From Betaproteobacteria bacterium (GTDB lineage Bacteria > Pseudomonadota > Gammaproteobacteria > Burkholderiales > Burkholderiaceae_C), in assembly GCA_005884255.1 (NCBI GenBank), contig VBDL01000382.1, positions 1 to 5,778 on the forward strand: a stretch of 5,778 nucleotides of DNA. The letters are read 5' to 3'. Numbering within the stretch: position 1 is the stretch's first letter; the number at the start of each line of letters is the position of its first letter. Position numbers and translations under genes: made by a program. Under the pieces are notes generated by a model that saw nothing but the letters and a program-made list of their open reading frames with translations, was not told where the DNA came from and did not search any database. Below, piece after piece: positions 1 through 5,530 of this stretch.

Positions 1-25
1 TTCGACGCCGCCAAGTGGACGCCGC

Positions 26-83
26 GGATCCGGCTTTGCCGGTCCGCCGGTGTCGCCCCCTCGAAGGGGGCGGCCGAAGGCCG
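26..83. repeat. Cluster of three GC-rich hairpins downstream of the TRAP gene
   Basis: Three inverted repeats lie side by side. At 26-45, GGA(T)CCGGC pairs with GCCGGTCC around a TTT loop, with one bulged base. At 54-72 an 8-bp perfect stem (CGCCCCCT with AGGGGGCG) has a CGA loop. At 71-83 CGGCC pairs with GGCCG around GAA. They begin 12 nt beyond the stop codon of the leftward TRAP gene. C-run/G-run hairpins of this kind are common in intergenic regions of Burkholderiales and act as repeat elements or as transcription and mRNA 3'-end signals. No clear T-tract follows on the leftward strand, so a simple intrinsic terminator is not proven. The structure is certain; the function is inferred. 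Confidence 0.55.
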
Positions 84-94
84 TAGGGGGTGAT

Positions 95-1141
95 TCATTT
101 CAGCCCCAGGACCGGTGCAACGGTGGCGTGCCACTTCTGCGAACAGCCGGGATTGGACTTGTCGCACACCTCGGCCCACGCCGGCAGGCTGACCTTGCTC
201 ACCGCGCTGCGCACCAGCTCGCCATCGGCAGGCGTGATCGGCACGTTGGCCAGCTTGAACTTCTTGCCGGTCGTGCACGGGTCCTTGCCGGCGTTGCAGT
301 TCAGCGCGTCCTGGAACAGCTCTTCCGAGTACTTCCAGATCTCATCGGTGAGGCCGTCGAACGCCGCCTTCAGCTTGGCCTGCTGCTCGGGCTTGAGCTG
401 GTTCCAGGCCTTCAGCGTGATCGCGTAGCCGTTGAGCGCCATCTGGAAGGCGATGGGCAGCTGGTGCGTCGTCACCTCCGGCCAGCCAGCCGAGTTCGCC
501 GAGCTGGGGCCGGTGATCGCGCAGTCGACGACGCCCAGCGACAGCGACTGGTGCGTGTCGGCAAACGAGATCGGCACCGGCGTGCCGCCGACCATCTCGA
601 TGAACTTCGCCAGGTTCTGGTCGTAGACGCGCACCTTCAGGCCCTTCACGTCGGCCAGCCTGGTGATCGGCTTCTTGCAGAACAACACCTGCGGGCCGAA
701 GGGCCAGACGCCGAGCAGCTTGACGCCGAACTGCTGCTGCAGCCGCGCATCGACGGTATCGAAGTAGGCCTTGGCGACCTTGCGCCCGGTGGCGTAGTCG
801 GGGCTCGCGCCGACCAGGTCCAGGCCGAGGATGGTCGGCTCGTCGCGCGAGTTCTGCGACACGCGCAGCGAGACGATGTCGAACAGGCCGGCCTTCATCA
901 CGCGCAGCTGCTCGGTGTCCTTGATGCCCAGCGTGTCGATGGGCTTGTAGTCGACGTCGATCGGCAGCCCGCTGCGCGCGGCGAAGTTCTCGAAGAAGGG
1001 CTGCTCCTTGTTCTTCTGGATCAGGCCGGTGGCCAGCGGCTGGCCGATGGCCTTGAACTTGAGATTTTCAGCGGCGGCGCTCACGCCGGCCGAAGCGAGG
1101 ATCAGCGCTGCGAGAGCGCTCAGCAGGTGTCGAAAGAACAT
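95..1141 (-). CDS. TRAP-type solute-binding protein (DctP family)
   Basis: This is a periplasmic binding protein of a tripartite (TRAP) transporter, which would capture a small organic acid for a DctQ/DctM membrane pair. Counting from ATG at 1141 it has 348 residues, normal for the family. Residues 1-24 form a Sec signal peptide: Arg4, a hydrophobic Leu/Ala stretch, and a likely cut after SAAA before Glu25. Family features are the LGVWPFGPQVLFCKKPI segment (143-159), then LADVKGLKVRVYD (162-174), whose Arg171 matches the conserved arginine that binds the substrate carboxylate, and a following VGGTPVPISFADTHQSL region. Mature cysteines are C155, C207, C282, C289, C326 and C333; the pairs 282/289 and 326/333 could form disulfides. 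A GTG at 1144 is also possible, but AAGGAG at 1148-1153 sits 6 nt from the ATG and only 3 nt from the GTG. It follows the aminotransferase after a 30-nt gap and is probably cotranscribed. No DctQ or DctM gene is visible. The substrate cannot be read from sequence. Confidence 0.93.
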   Translation of the reverse strand: MFFRHLLSALAALILASAGVSAAAENLKFKAIGQPLATGLIQKNKEQPFFENFAARSGLPIDVDYKPIDTLGIKDTEQLRVMKAGLFDIVSLRVSQNSRDEPTILGLDLVGASPDYATGRKVAKAYFDTVDARLQQQFGVKLLGVWPFGPQVLFCKKPITRLADVKGLKVRVYDQNLAKFIEMVGGTPVPISFADTHQSLSLGVVDCAITGPSSANSAGWPEVTTHQLPIAFQMALNGYAITLKAWNQLKPEQQAKLKAAFDGLTDEIWKYSEELFQDALNCNAGKDPCTTGKKFKLANVPITPADGELVRSAVSKVSLPAWAEVCDKSNPGCSQKWHATVAPVLGLK

Positions 1142-1147
1142 CACGAA

Positions 1148-1153
1148 CTCCTT
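1148..1153 (-). promoter_or_regulatory. Ribosome binding site of the TRAP binding protein
   Basis: Leftward AAGGAG lies 6 nt before ATG 1141 and 3 nt before GTG 1144. The spacing favours the ATG. Confidence 0.75.
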
Positions 1154-1171
1154 GCGAAAGGGTGGATGAAA

Positions 1172-2392
1172 TCAGTGAGCCGGCGCGCGCGCCGCGGGGC
1201 GGGTGCTGGCCTGCAGCTGCGACATCGCCGCGGCCACGCCGCTGGCGCGCAAAGGCACGCCGGCCAGGCGCAGGCCCATCTCGCAGCCGCTGAGCGTGGC
1301 CATCAGCGTCAGCTCGTTGCAGTCGCCGAGGTGGCCGATGCGGAACATGCGGCCCTTGAGCTTGCCGAGACCCGCGCCCAGCGACAGATTGAAGTGCTCG
1401 TAGATCAACTGACGCACGCGATCGGCATCGACGCCCTCGGGTGTCATCACGCCGGTGAGCACCGGCGAGTGGCAGGCCTCTTCGACGCACTGGATCTCCA
1501 GGCCCCAGGCGCGCACCGCGGCGCGGCAGGCCTCTGCCAGGCGCTGGTGGCGCGCGAACACGTTGTCCAGCCCCTCGTCGAGGATCATGTCGATCGCCTC
1601 GGCCAGGCCGTACAGCAGGTTGGTGCTCGGCGTGTACGGCCAATAGCCGTTGCGGTTCATGTCGACGATCTCGTCCCAGGCCCAGAACGACTTCGGCAGC
1701 CGCGCGCTCTCGCTGGCCTTCAGCGCCTTCGGCGACAGCACGTTGAAGCTGATGCCCGGCGGCAGCATCAGGCCCTTCTGCGAGCCGCTGACCGTGACGT
1801 CGACGCCCCATTCGTCGTGGCGGTAGTCGGCCGACGCGAGGCCGGAGATCGTGTCGACCATCAGCAGCGCCGGATGCCGGGCCGCGTCGATGGCGCGGCG
1901 CACCGCGGCGATGTCGGAGGTGACGCCGGTGGAAGTCTCGTTGTGCACCACGCACACCGCCTTGATGCGATGCGCGGCGTCGGCCTTCAGATGGCGCTCG
2001 ATCACGTCGGCCTGCACGCCGCGGCGCCAGCCCTCGATGCCCGGCAGGCCGAGGAACTCGGGCACCACGCCCAGCCGCTCGGCCATCTTCTTCCACAGCG
2101 TCGCGAAGTGGCCGGTCTCGTACATCAACACGGCGTCGCCCGGGCTCAGCGTGTTGACCAGCGCCGCCTCCCACGCGCCGGTGCCCGACGCCGGGTAGAT
2201 CACCACCGGCTGCTTGGTCTTGAAGACGGCGCCGATGCCGGCCATCACCCGGCGACCGAGCGCGCCGAACTCCGGGCCGCGGTGATCGATCGTCGGGTAG
2301 CTGATCGCGCGCAGGATGCGGTCGGGCACGGGGCTCGGCCCGGGAATCTGCAGGAAGTGGCGGCCTGCCGGATGGAGGTTCAGTTGCAGCAT
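1172..2392 (-). CDS. Class V PLP aminotransferase, serine/alanine-glyoxylate type
   Basis: This is a 406-residue PLP enzyme of aminotransferase class V. It resembles serine-glyoxylate and alanine-glyoxylate aminotransferases, which move an amino group to glyoxylate. The N-terminus has the family's PGPSPVPDRIL (residues 18-28) and DHRGPEF (36-42). YPASGTGAWEAAL (66-78) is the PLP-phosphate loop. HNETSTG (150-156) and the VD pair with Asp180 contact the cofactor ring. SGSQKGLMLPPG (202-213) holds the Schiff-base Lys206. GRMFRIGHLGD (347-357) holds Arg351, the usual carboxylate-binding arginine. Length matches methylotroph serine-glyoxylate enzymes. The frame stays open to an upstream ATG at 2449, but that would translate the palindromic operator; GAGAAGG before ATG 2392 and the family N-terminus support 2392, although the spacer is short (3 nt). 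The gene heads a leftward unit with the TRAP protein and diverges from the gntR-type gene. Ureidoglycine-glyoxylate or another amino donor cannot be excluded; catalytic class is secure, substrate is not. Confidence 0.92.
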   Translation of the reverse strand: MLQLNLHPAGRHFLQIPGPSPVPDRILRAISYPTIDHRGPEFGALGRRVMAGIGAVFKTKQPVVIYPASGTGAWEAALVNTLSPGDAVLMYETGHFATLWKKMAERLGVVPEFLGLPGIEGWRRGVQADVIERHLKADAAHRIKAVCVVHNETSTGVTSDIAAVRRAIDAARHPALLMVDTISGLASADYRHDEWGVDVTVSGSQKGLMLPPGISFNVLSPKALKASESARLPKSFWAWDEIVDMNRNGYWPYTPSTNLLYGLAEAIDMILDEGLDNVFARHQRLAEACRAAVRAWGLEIQCVEEACHSPVLTGVMTPEGVDADRVRQLIYEHFNLSLGAGLGKLKGRMFRIGHLGDCNELTLMATLSGCEMGLRLAGVPLRASGVAAAMSQLQASTRPAARAPAH

Positions 2393-2419
2393 CGACCTTC
2401 TCGGTGGTGGAACATGGTT

Positions 2420-2443
2420 TGGTATTTCGTATACAAAATACCA
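2420..2443. promoter_or_regulatory. 24-bp palindromic operator with GTATAC core (site 1)
   Basis: The left half TGGTATTTCGTA (2420-2431) and the right half TACAAAATACCA (2432-2443) are inverted copies with a single mismatch. The centre GTATAC fits the GntR/FadR-subfamily operator rule GTM-KAC. The AT-rich site stands out in GC-rich DNA, lies 28 nt upstream of the aminotransferase start codon, and overlaps its predicted -10 box. The adjacent GntR-family gene is the obvious candidate binder. Confidence 0.8.
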
Positions 2444-2468
2444 TAGCACCGATCTCCATGGCGTTCAA
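2440..2468 (-). promoter_or_regulatory. Predicted sigma70 promoter of the aminotransferase-TRAP unit
   Basis: On the minus strand TTGAAC (2468-2463) is followed after exactly 17 nt by TATGGT (2445-2440). Each hexamer matches 4 of 6 consensus bases. The predicted start of transcription is near 2433, giving a leader of about 40 nt. The -10 box and start region lie within the palindrome at 2420-2443, so a bound regulator would block initiation. Confidence 0.45.
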
Positions 2469-2494
2469 CCCGGGCGTGTTATCGCAAACACCGG

Positions 2495-2508
2495 TTTTGT
2501 ATACATAA
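2495..2508. promoter_or_regulatory. GTATAC-core operator before the GntR-family gene (site 2)
   Basis: TTTTGTATACATAA is an inverted repeat with one mismatch per 7-bp half. It shares TTTTGTATAC exactly with the minus-strand reading of site 1. The two centres are 70 bp apart. It ends 7 bp before the ATG of the regulator and contains the only plausible -10 elements there (TATACA 2500-2505 or CATAAT 2504-2509), which suggests autoregulation by occlusion. Confidence 0.7.
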
Positions 2509-2515
2509 TTCAGGC

Positions 2516-3200
2516 ATGGATGCTGCTTCCGATACTGACTTCGCCGTCGCCCGCGACACGCTGCAGCAGCGCGTCGCCCAGCGGCTGCGCGAACTGCTGA
2601 TCCAGGGCCAGCTGCCACCCGGCGCCAAGCTCAACGAGCGCGAGTTGTGCGAGCGCCTCGGCGTCTCGCGCACGCCTTTGCGCGAAGCGGTGCGCCTGCT
2701 CGCCGCCGAAGGCCTGGTCACGCTGGATCCCGGTCGCGGCGCCTTCGCGCCGGTGCTGTCGCGTGAGGACATCGCGCACACCTTCGATGTGATCGCCGTG
2801 CTCGAAGGGCTGGCCGCCGAGCGCGCCGCCGCGCATATCACCGAGGCCGAACTGGCCGAACTGCGCGCGCTGCAGCTAGATGCAGGCCGCCTACGAGCGC
2901 CGCGACCTGCCCAACTACTACCGGCTCAACGCGCGCATCCACGATCTGCTCAGCGAGGCCGCGCACAACCCGGTGCTGCGCGCCACCTGGCGCCAGCTCA
3001 ACGCGCGCATGCACGCGCTGCGCTTTCGCTCCAACCAGGACGAGGCCAAGTGGGCGCATGCGCTGAAGGAGCACGCGCAGATGATCGACGCGCTGCAGGC
3101 GCGTGACGGCGCGGCGCTGCGCGAGCTGCTGATCCAGCACCTGCATCGAAAGCGCGATGCGGTGCTGGAGCAGCTCGCGGCCACTGCGTCGGCCGCCTGA
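2516..3200 (+). pseudogene. GntR-family (FadR/FCD) transcriptional regulator, frameshifted
   Basis: The N-terminal part is a GntR winged helix: LQQRVAQRLRELLIQGQLPPG, then LNERELCERLGVSRTPLREAVRLLAAEGLV (about residues 16-68) and the wing DPGRGAFAPV. The FCD ligand domain starts at about residue 84. After LRALQL (residue 121, base 2878) the frame is lost: the starting frame runs on as low-complexity Arg/Ala sequence to 3106. The FCD domain resumes one frame over from 2880 (MQAAYERRDLPNYYRLN...) and ends at TGA 3198-3200. That half keeps the FCD histidines NARIH, KEH and IQHLH. Repaired length would be about 228 residues, normal for the family. In the second frame TAG (2877-2879) immediately precedes the ATG. 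The gene diverges from the aminotransferase and probably regulated it through the GTATAC sites. No good ribosome binding site precedes ATG 2516. It may be a true pseudogene or a sequencing error; the family call is secure. Confidence 0.85.
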
Positions 3201-3207
3201 CATCGCG

Positions 3208-3236
3208 TTGTGCATCGCCTATTTGTCGACAATAAT
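3208..3236 (+). promoter_or_regulatory. Possible weak upstream promoter within the operator pair
   Basis: TTGTGC (3208-3213) and AATAAT (3231-3236) are separated by 17 nt. The -10 matches 5 of 6 consensus bases, the -35 only 3 of 6. The -10 lies between the two GTCGAC palindromes. It would read toward the MFS operon. The evidence is limited to this match. Confidence 0.22.
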
Positions 3237-3245
3237 GTCGACATT
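3223..3245. promoter_or_regulatory. Upstream operator pair, two GTCGAC palindromes 12 bp apart
   Basis: TTGTCGACAA (3223-3232) is a perfect 10-bp palindrome and AATGTCGACATT (3234-3245) a perfect 12-bp palindrome. Centres at 3227.5 and 3239.5 are 12 bp apart. Both match the GntR-family GTM-KAC rule but have CG at the centre, unlike the GTATAC sites. The pair begins 22 bp after the regulator stop codon and lies about 126 bp upstream of the related cluster at the MFS promoter. Confidence 0.7.
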
Positions 3246-3348
3246 GTGGCTGAAATCCATTGGATCGACGAGCCCCGATGCAGCATGAGCTGTCGCGGTG
3301 TCCCGCCGTGCCTGCTGACTCGATTTCAAGGCACTCTTGCCGATCTTT

Positions 3349-3382
3349 TAGTCAACATTGTTGTTGACAATATCGTCGACCG
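3349..3382. promoter_or_regulatory. Promoter-proximal operator array, three sites at 12-bp steps
   Basis: Three 10-bp sites start at 3349 (TAGTCAACAT), 3361 (TTGTTGACAA) and 3373 (TCGTCGACCG), with centres at 3353.5, 3365.5 and 3377.5. They are degenerate versions of the upstream GTCGAC sites: the 12-mer at 3361 (TTGTTGACAATA) differs from that at 3223 (TTGTCGACAATA) by one base, and ACATTG is shared between the units at 3235 and 3349. The middle site contains the -35 hexamer of the MFS promoter and the third lies in the spacer, which is a repressor-type arrangement. Regulator identity is unknown. Confidence 0.65.
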
Positions 3383-3392
3383 CGCCTAGATT
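3364..3392 (+). promoter_or_regulatory. Predicted sigma70 promoter of the MFS operon
   Basis: A perfect -35 TTGACA (3364-3369) is followed after exactly 17 nt by TAGATT (3387-3392), which matches 4 of 6 -10 bases including the first two and the last. Transcription would start near 3399, giving a leader of roughly 93 nt to the MFS start codon. The -35 is embedded in the operator array. Confidence 0.65.
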
Positions 3393-3478
3393 GCAAGCGC
3401 CGGCTGGCGATTCGCGCCCGCCGAAGGACGCCGCGGCAAGCGGCACCCCATGGATGGCGCGCGCAGGACGCTCGCCGC

Positions 3479-3484
3479 AAGGAG
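3479..3484 (+). promoter_or_regulatory. Ribosome binding site of the MFS transporter
   Basis: AAGGAG lies 7 nt before ATG 3492. It decides this start over the in-frame ATG at 3450, which would add 14 Arg-rich residues and lacks a comparable site. Confidence 0.85.
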
Positions 3485-3491
3485 ACGACAG

Positions 3492-4796
3492 ATGCAGACC
3501 AACGCGGCGGCGCTCGCCGGATCGCCCCCTCAGGCCTCGAGCGTGAGGTGGAAGATCTTCCTGATGATGCTGTTCCTCATCTCGATCAACTACATCGATC
3601 GAGCCTCGCTGTCGGTGGCCATGCCGCTGATCGCCAAGGAATTCGACATCGGCCCGGCCGCGCAAGGGCTGCTGCTCAGCTCCTTCTTCTGGACCTACGC
3701 CTTCATGCAGATCCCCGGCGGCATGCTGGCCGACCGCTACGGCCCGCGCGTCGTCATCGCCGGCGCCACACTGGGCTGGGGCTTCTTTCAGGCGATCGCA
3801 GCGGTGTGCACCGGCTGGGTCAGCCTGCTCGTCACGCGACTGGGCCTGGGCGCCGCCGAGGCGCCGATCTACCCGGCGGGCGGCAAGCTCAACGGCATCT
3901 GGATGACGCACAACGAGCGCGGCCGTGGCGCCACCTTGCTCGACGGCGGCGCACCGCTGGGTGCCGCGCTGGGCGCCATCCTGATCTCCGGGCTGATCGC
4001 CACGCTCGGCTCATGGCGGCTGTCCTTCATCGTCGCCGGTATCGGCACCATCGTCGCCGGGCTCTTCGCCTGGAGCTACATCCGCAACCATCCGCGCGAG
4101 CATCCCGGCGTCAATGACGCCGAGGCACGCTACATCGAGGCGGCCCATGCACACGACGCCGCGCAAGCGCCGGCGGTGACCAGCGGCCGCGTGCTCGACT
4201 TCTTCCGCTACCGCTCGGTGTGGGGCATGTTCTTCGGCTGGATGTGCTTCAACGCGCTGTTCTACGGCCTGCTCACGTGGATGCCGAACTACCTGTCGAA
4301 GGTGCACGGCTTCGACATCAAGCAGATGGGCGGCGCGGTGTTCATCATGTTCTTCTCCGGCTTCGTCGGCGAGATGGTCGGCGGCTGGATCGCCGACAAG
4401 TGGAGGGCCGCCGGCGCCTCGGCCAGCCGCGTGCTGCGCACGCTGTTCGGTGTGGCGTCGATCATCGCGACGATCGCCATCTACAGCGTCGCGCAAATCA
4501 ATGACCCGGTGGCCGTGGTCGTGCTGCTGTCGGTGACGCTGTTCTTCCTGCGCTGGTGCGGCCTGTTCTGGTGCATCCCGTCGCTGCTCGGCACGCGCGA
4601 CCGCGTGGGCTTCCTCGGCGGCACGATGAACTTGGGCGGCAACTGCGCGGGCATCGGCGTGCCCATCGTGGTCGGCCTCATCGTGCAGGCGACCGGCTCC
4701 TACTTCCTCGCGCTGATGCTGTTCACGGCCGCGGGCGCGGGCCTGTTCGTGTGCTCGACGCTGCTCATCGACTACAGCAAGAAGCTGCCTGTCTGA
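3492..4796 (+). CDS. MFS transporter, anion:cation symporter (ACS) family
   Basis: A 434-residue inner-membrane permease, normal length for the major facilitator superfamily, with hydrophobic segments consistent with 12 helices in two halves. ACS-type features are NYIDR in the first helix (33-37), MFS motif A GGMLADRYGPR (76-86) after helix 2, RLGLGAAEAPIYPAG (116-130) in helix 4 with a conserved Arg116, NERGRG (141-146), and LLTWMPNYL (260-268) in helix 7. A charged, Ala/His-rich loop (about 199-235) separates the two halves. ACS members import organic anions such as hexuronates, glucarate, phthalate or tartrate with protons; which substrate applies is not readable here. It is the first gene of a rightward operon, with only 5 nt before the next start codon, so it probably imports the substrate of the enzymes that follow. 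Expression is likely controlled by the GTCGAC operator array. Confidence 0.93.
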   Translation: MQTNAAALAGSPPQASSVRWKIFLMMLFLISINYIDRASLSVAMPLIAKEFDIGPAAQGLLLSSFFWTYAFMQIPGGMLADRYGPRVVIAGATLGWGFFQAIAAVCTGWVSLLVTRLGLGAAEAPIYPAGGKLNGIWMTHNERGRGATLLDGGAPLGAALGAILISGLIATLGSWRLSFIVAGIGTIVAGLFAWSYIRNHPREHPGVNDAEARYIEAAHAHDAAQAPAVTSGRVLDFFRYRSVWGMFFGWMCFNALFYGLLTWMPNYLSKVHGFDIKQMGGAVFIMFFSGFVGEMVGGWIADKWRAAGASASRVLRTLFGVASIIATIAIYSVAQINDPVAVVVLLSVTLFFLRWCGLFWCIPSLLGTRDRVGFLGGTMNLGGNCAGIGVPIVVGLIVQATGSYFLALMLFTAAGAGLFVCSTLLIDYSKKLPV

Positions 4797-4801
4797 TCAC
4801 C

Positions 4802-5530
4802 ATGACCTCGCGAAAACTCATCGGCGTACTCACGCCTTCGTCCAACACGGCGCTGGAGCCGCTGACCAGCACGATGCTCGCCGGCGTGCCGGGCGTGTCG
4901 GCCCATTTCTCGCGCTTCCCGGTGACCGAGATCTCGCTGCGTGACGCATCGTTGCGGCAATTCGACGACGCGAAGATCCTCGACGCGGCGCGGCTGCTGG
5001 CCGACGCCCACGTCGACGTGATCTGCTGGAGCGGCACCTCGGCGAGCTGGCTCGGCTTCGAGCGCGACCGCGACCTCTGCGCACGCATCACCGAGGTCAC
5101 CGGCATCCCCGCCACCACCTCGGTGCTGGCGCTCAACGAGCTGCTGCAGCGGCAGGGCGCGCGCACGCTCGCGCTGGTATCGCCCTACGTGGGCGACGTG
5201 CAGCAGCGCATCGTCGCGAACTACGCGGCCTCGGGCATCGAGGTGGTGGCCGAGCGGCACCTCGATCTCTCGGTGAACTTTGAATTCAGCGAGGTCGAGC
5301 CCGACACGCTGCGCACGCTGCTGCGCGATGTGGCGCAGAGCCGGCCGGCGGCGATGACGACCTTGTGCACCAACCTGCGCGCCGCGCAACTGGCCGACGA
5401 GATGGAGCGCGAGCTCGGCATTCCGATCTACGACTCGGTGGCGACCGTCGTGTGGAAGGCGCTGCAGACCATCGGTGTCGACACCCGCATCGTGCGCGGT
5501 TGGGGCCGATTGTTCGAGGAGCACGCTTGA
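4802..5530 (+). CDS. Asp/Glu racemase-fold enzyme, maleate isomerase / arylmalonate decarboxylase-like
   Basis: A 242-residue cytoplasmic protein of the superfamily that includes maleate cis-trans isomerase, Asp/Glu and hydantoin racemases and arylmalonate decarboxylase (about 240 residues). The N-terminus GVLTPSSNTALEP (8-20) is typical of maleate isomerases and carries Asn14. LVSPYVGD (125-132) supplies Tyr129, SVNF (157-160) supplies Asn159, and TTLCTNLRA (186-194) supplies the second catalytic Cys189. At the first catalytic position the protein reads WSGTSAS (76-82): Gly78 stands where two-cysteine relatives have Cys, and Thr79/Ser80 follow. This resembles arylmalonate decarboxylase, which has Gly74 and Cys188. 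A Cys at 75 lies three residues earlier, likely in the preceding strand. The start at ATG 4802, 5 nt after the MFS stop, is chosen by the family N-terminus; no strong ribosome binding site is seen, so translational coupling is likely. Family is secure, reaction is open: isomerase, racemase or decarboxylase. Confidence 0.87.
   Translation: MTSRKLIGVLTPSSNTALEPLTSTMLAGVPGVSAHFSRFPVTEISLRDASLRQFDDAKILDAARLLADAHVDVICWSGTSASWLGFERDRDLCARITEVTGIPATTSVLALNELLQRQGARTLALVSPYVGDVQQRIVANYAASGIEVVAERHLDLSVNFEFSEVEPDTLRTLLRDVAQSRPAAMTTLCTNLRAAQLADEMERELGIPIYDSVATVVWKALQTIGVDTRIVRGWGRLFEEHA
5516..5521 (+). promoter_or_regulatory. Ribosome binding site selecting a TTG start
   Basis: GAGGAG lies within the end of the racemase-fold gene, 5 nt before TTG 5527. 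It supports TTG as the initiation codon of the amidohydrolase; the first in-frame ATG (5557) would remove the family N-terminus. Confidence 0.7.

Noticed and set aside
1..93. Tail of a rightward gene ending at TGA 91-93
   Set aside because: The frame is open but runs through the hairpin repeats and gives low-complexity sequence. A gene end within the first bases cannot be confirmed or excluded.
50..2446. 798-codon open frame on the plus strand
   Set aside because: It is antisense to the TRAP and aminotransferase genes, which have clear family motifs. Its product is Arg/Ala/His/Gln-rich with no recognisable domain, the usual shadow frame in GC-rich DNA.
2393..2449. N-terminal extension of the aminotransferase from ATG 2449
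   Set aside because: The 19 added codons would encode the palindromic operator and lie upstream of or across the predicted transcription start. The family N-terminus begins at the internal Met.
1068..2618. 516-codon open frame on the minus strand
   Set aside because: It lies in another frame of the aminotransferase gene, crosses the divergent promoter region and yields low-complexity Arg-rich sequence.
2880..3200. A separate 106-residue gene
   Set aside because: It is the FCD half of the frameshifted regulator. It continues the domain directly, has no ribosome binding site, and its ATG is an internal Met of the family alignment.
3251..3328. Inverted repeat TGAAATC (3251-3257) / GATTTCA (3322-3328), and a short palindrome at 3255-3265
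   Set aside because: A 7-bp stem with a 64-nt loop is expected by chance. No T-tract or supporting context makes it a terminator or riboswitch.
3278..3367. Small 29-residue frame in the regulator-MFS intergenic region (possible leader peptide)
   Set aside because: It has no good ribosome binding site, ends inside the operator array and lies mostly upstream of the predicted transcription start. Nothing supports translation.
3348..3911. 187-codon open frame on the minus strand
   Set aside because: It is antisense to the MFS gene and its promoter, with shadow-type composition.
4556..4801. N-terminal extension of the racemase-fold protein within the MFS gene
   Set aside because: The extra 82 codons are an Arg-rich shadow of the MFS frame. 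The enzyme family begins at ATG 4802.
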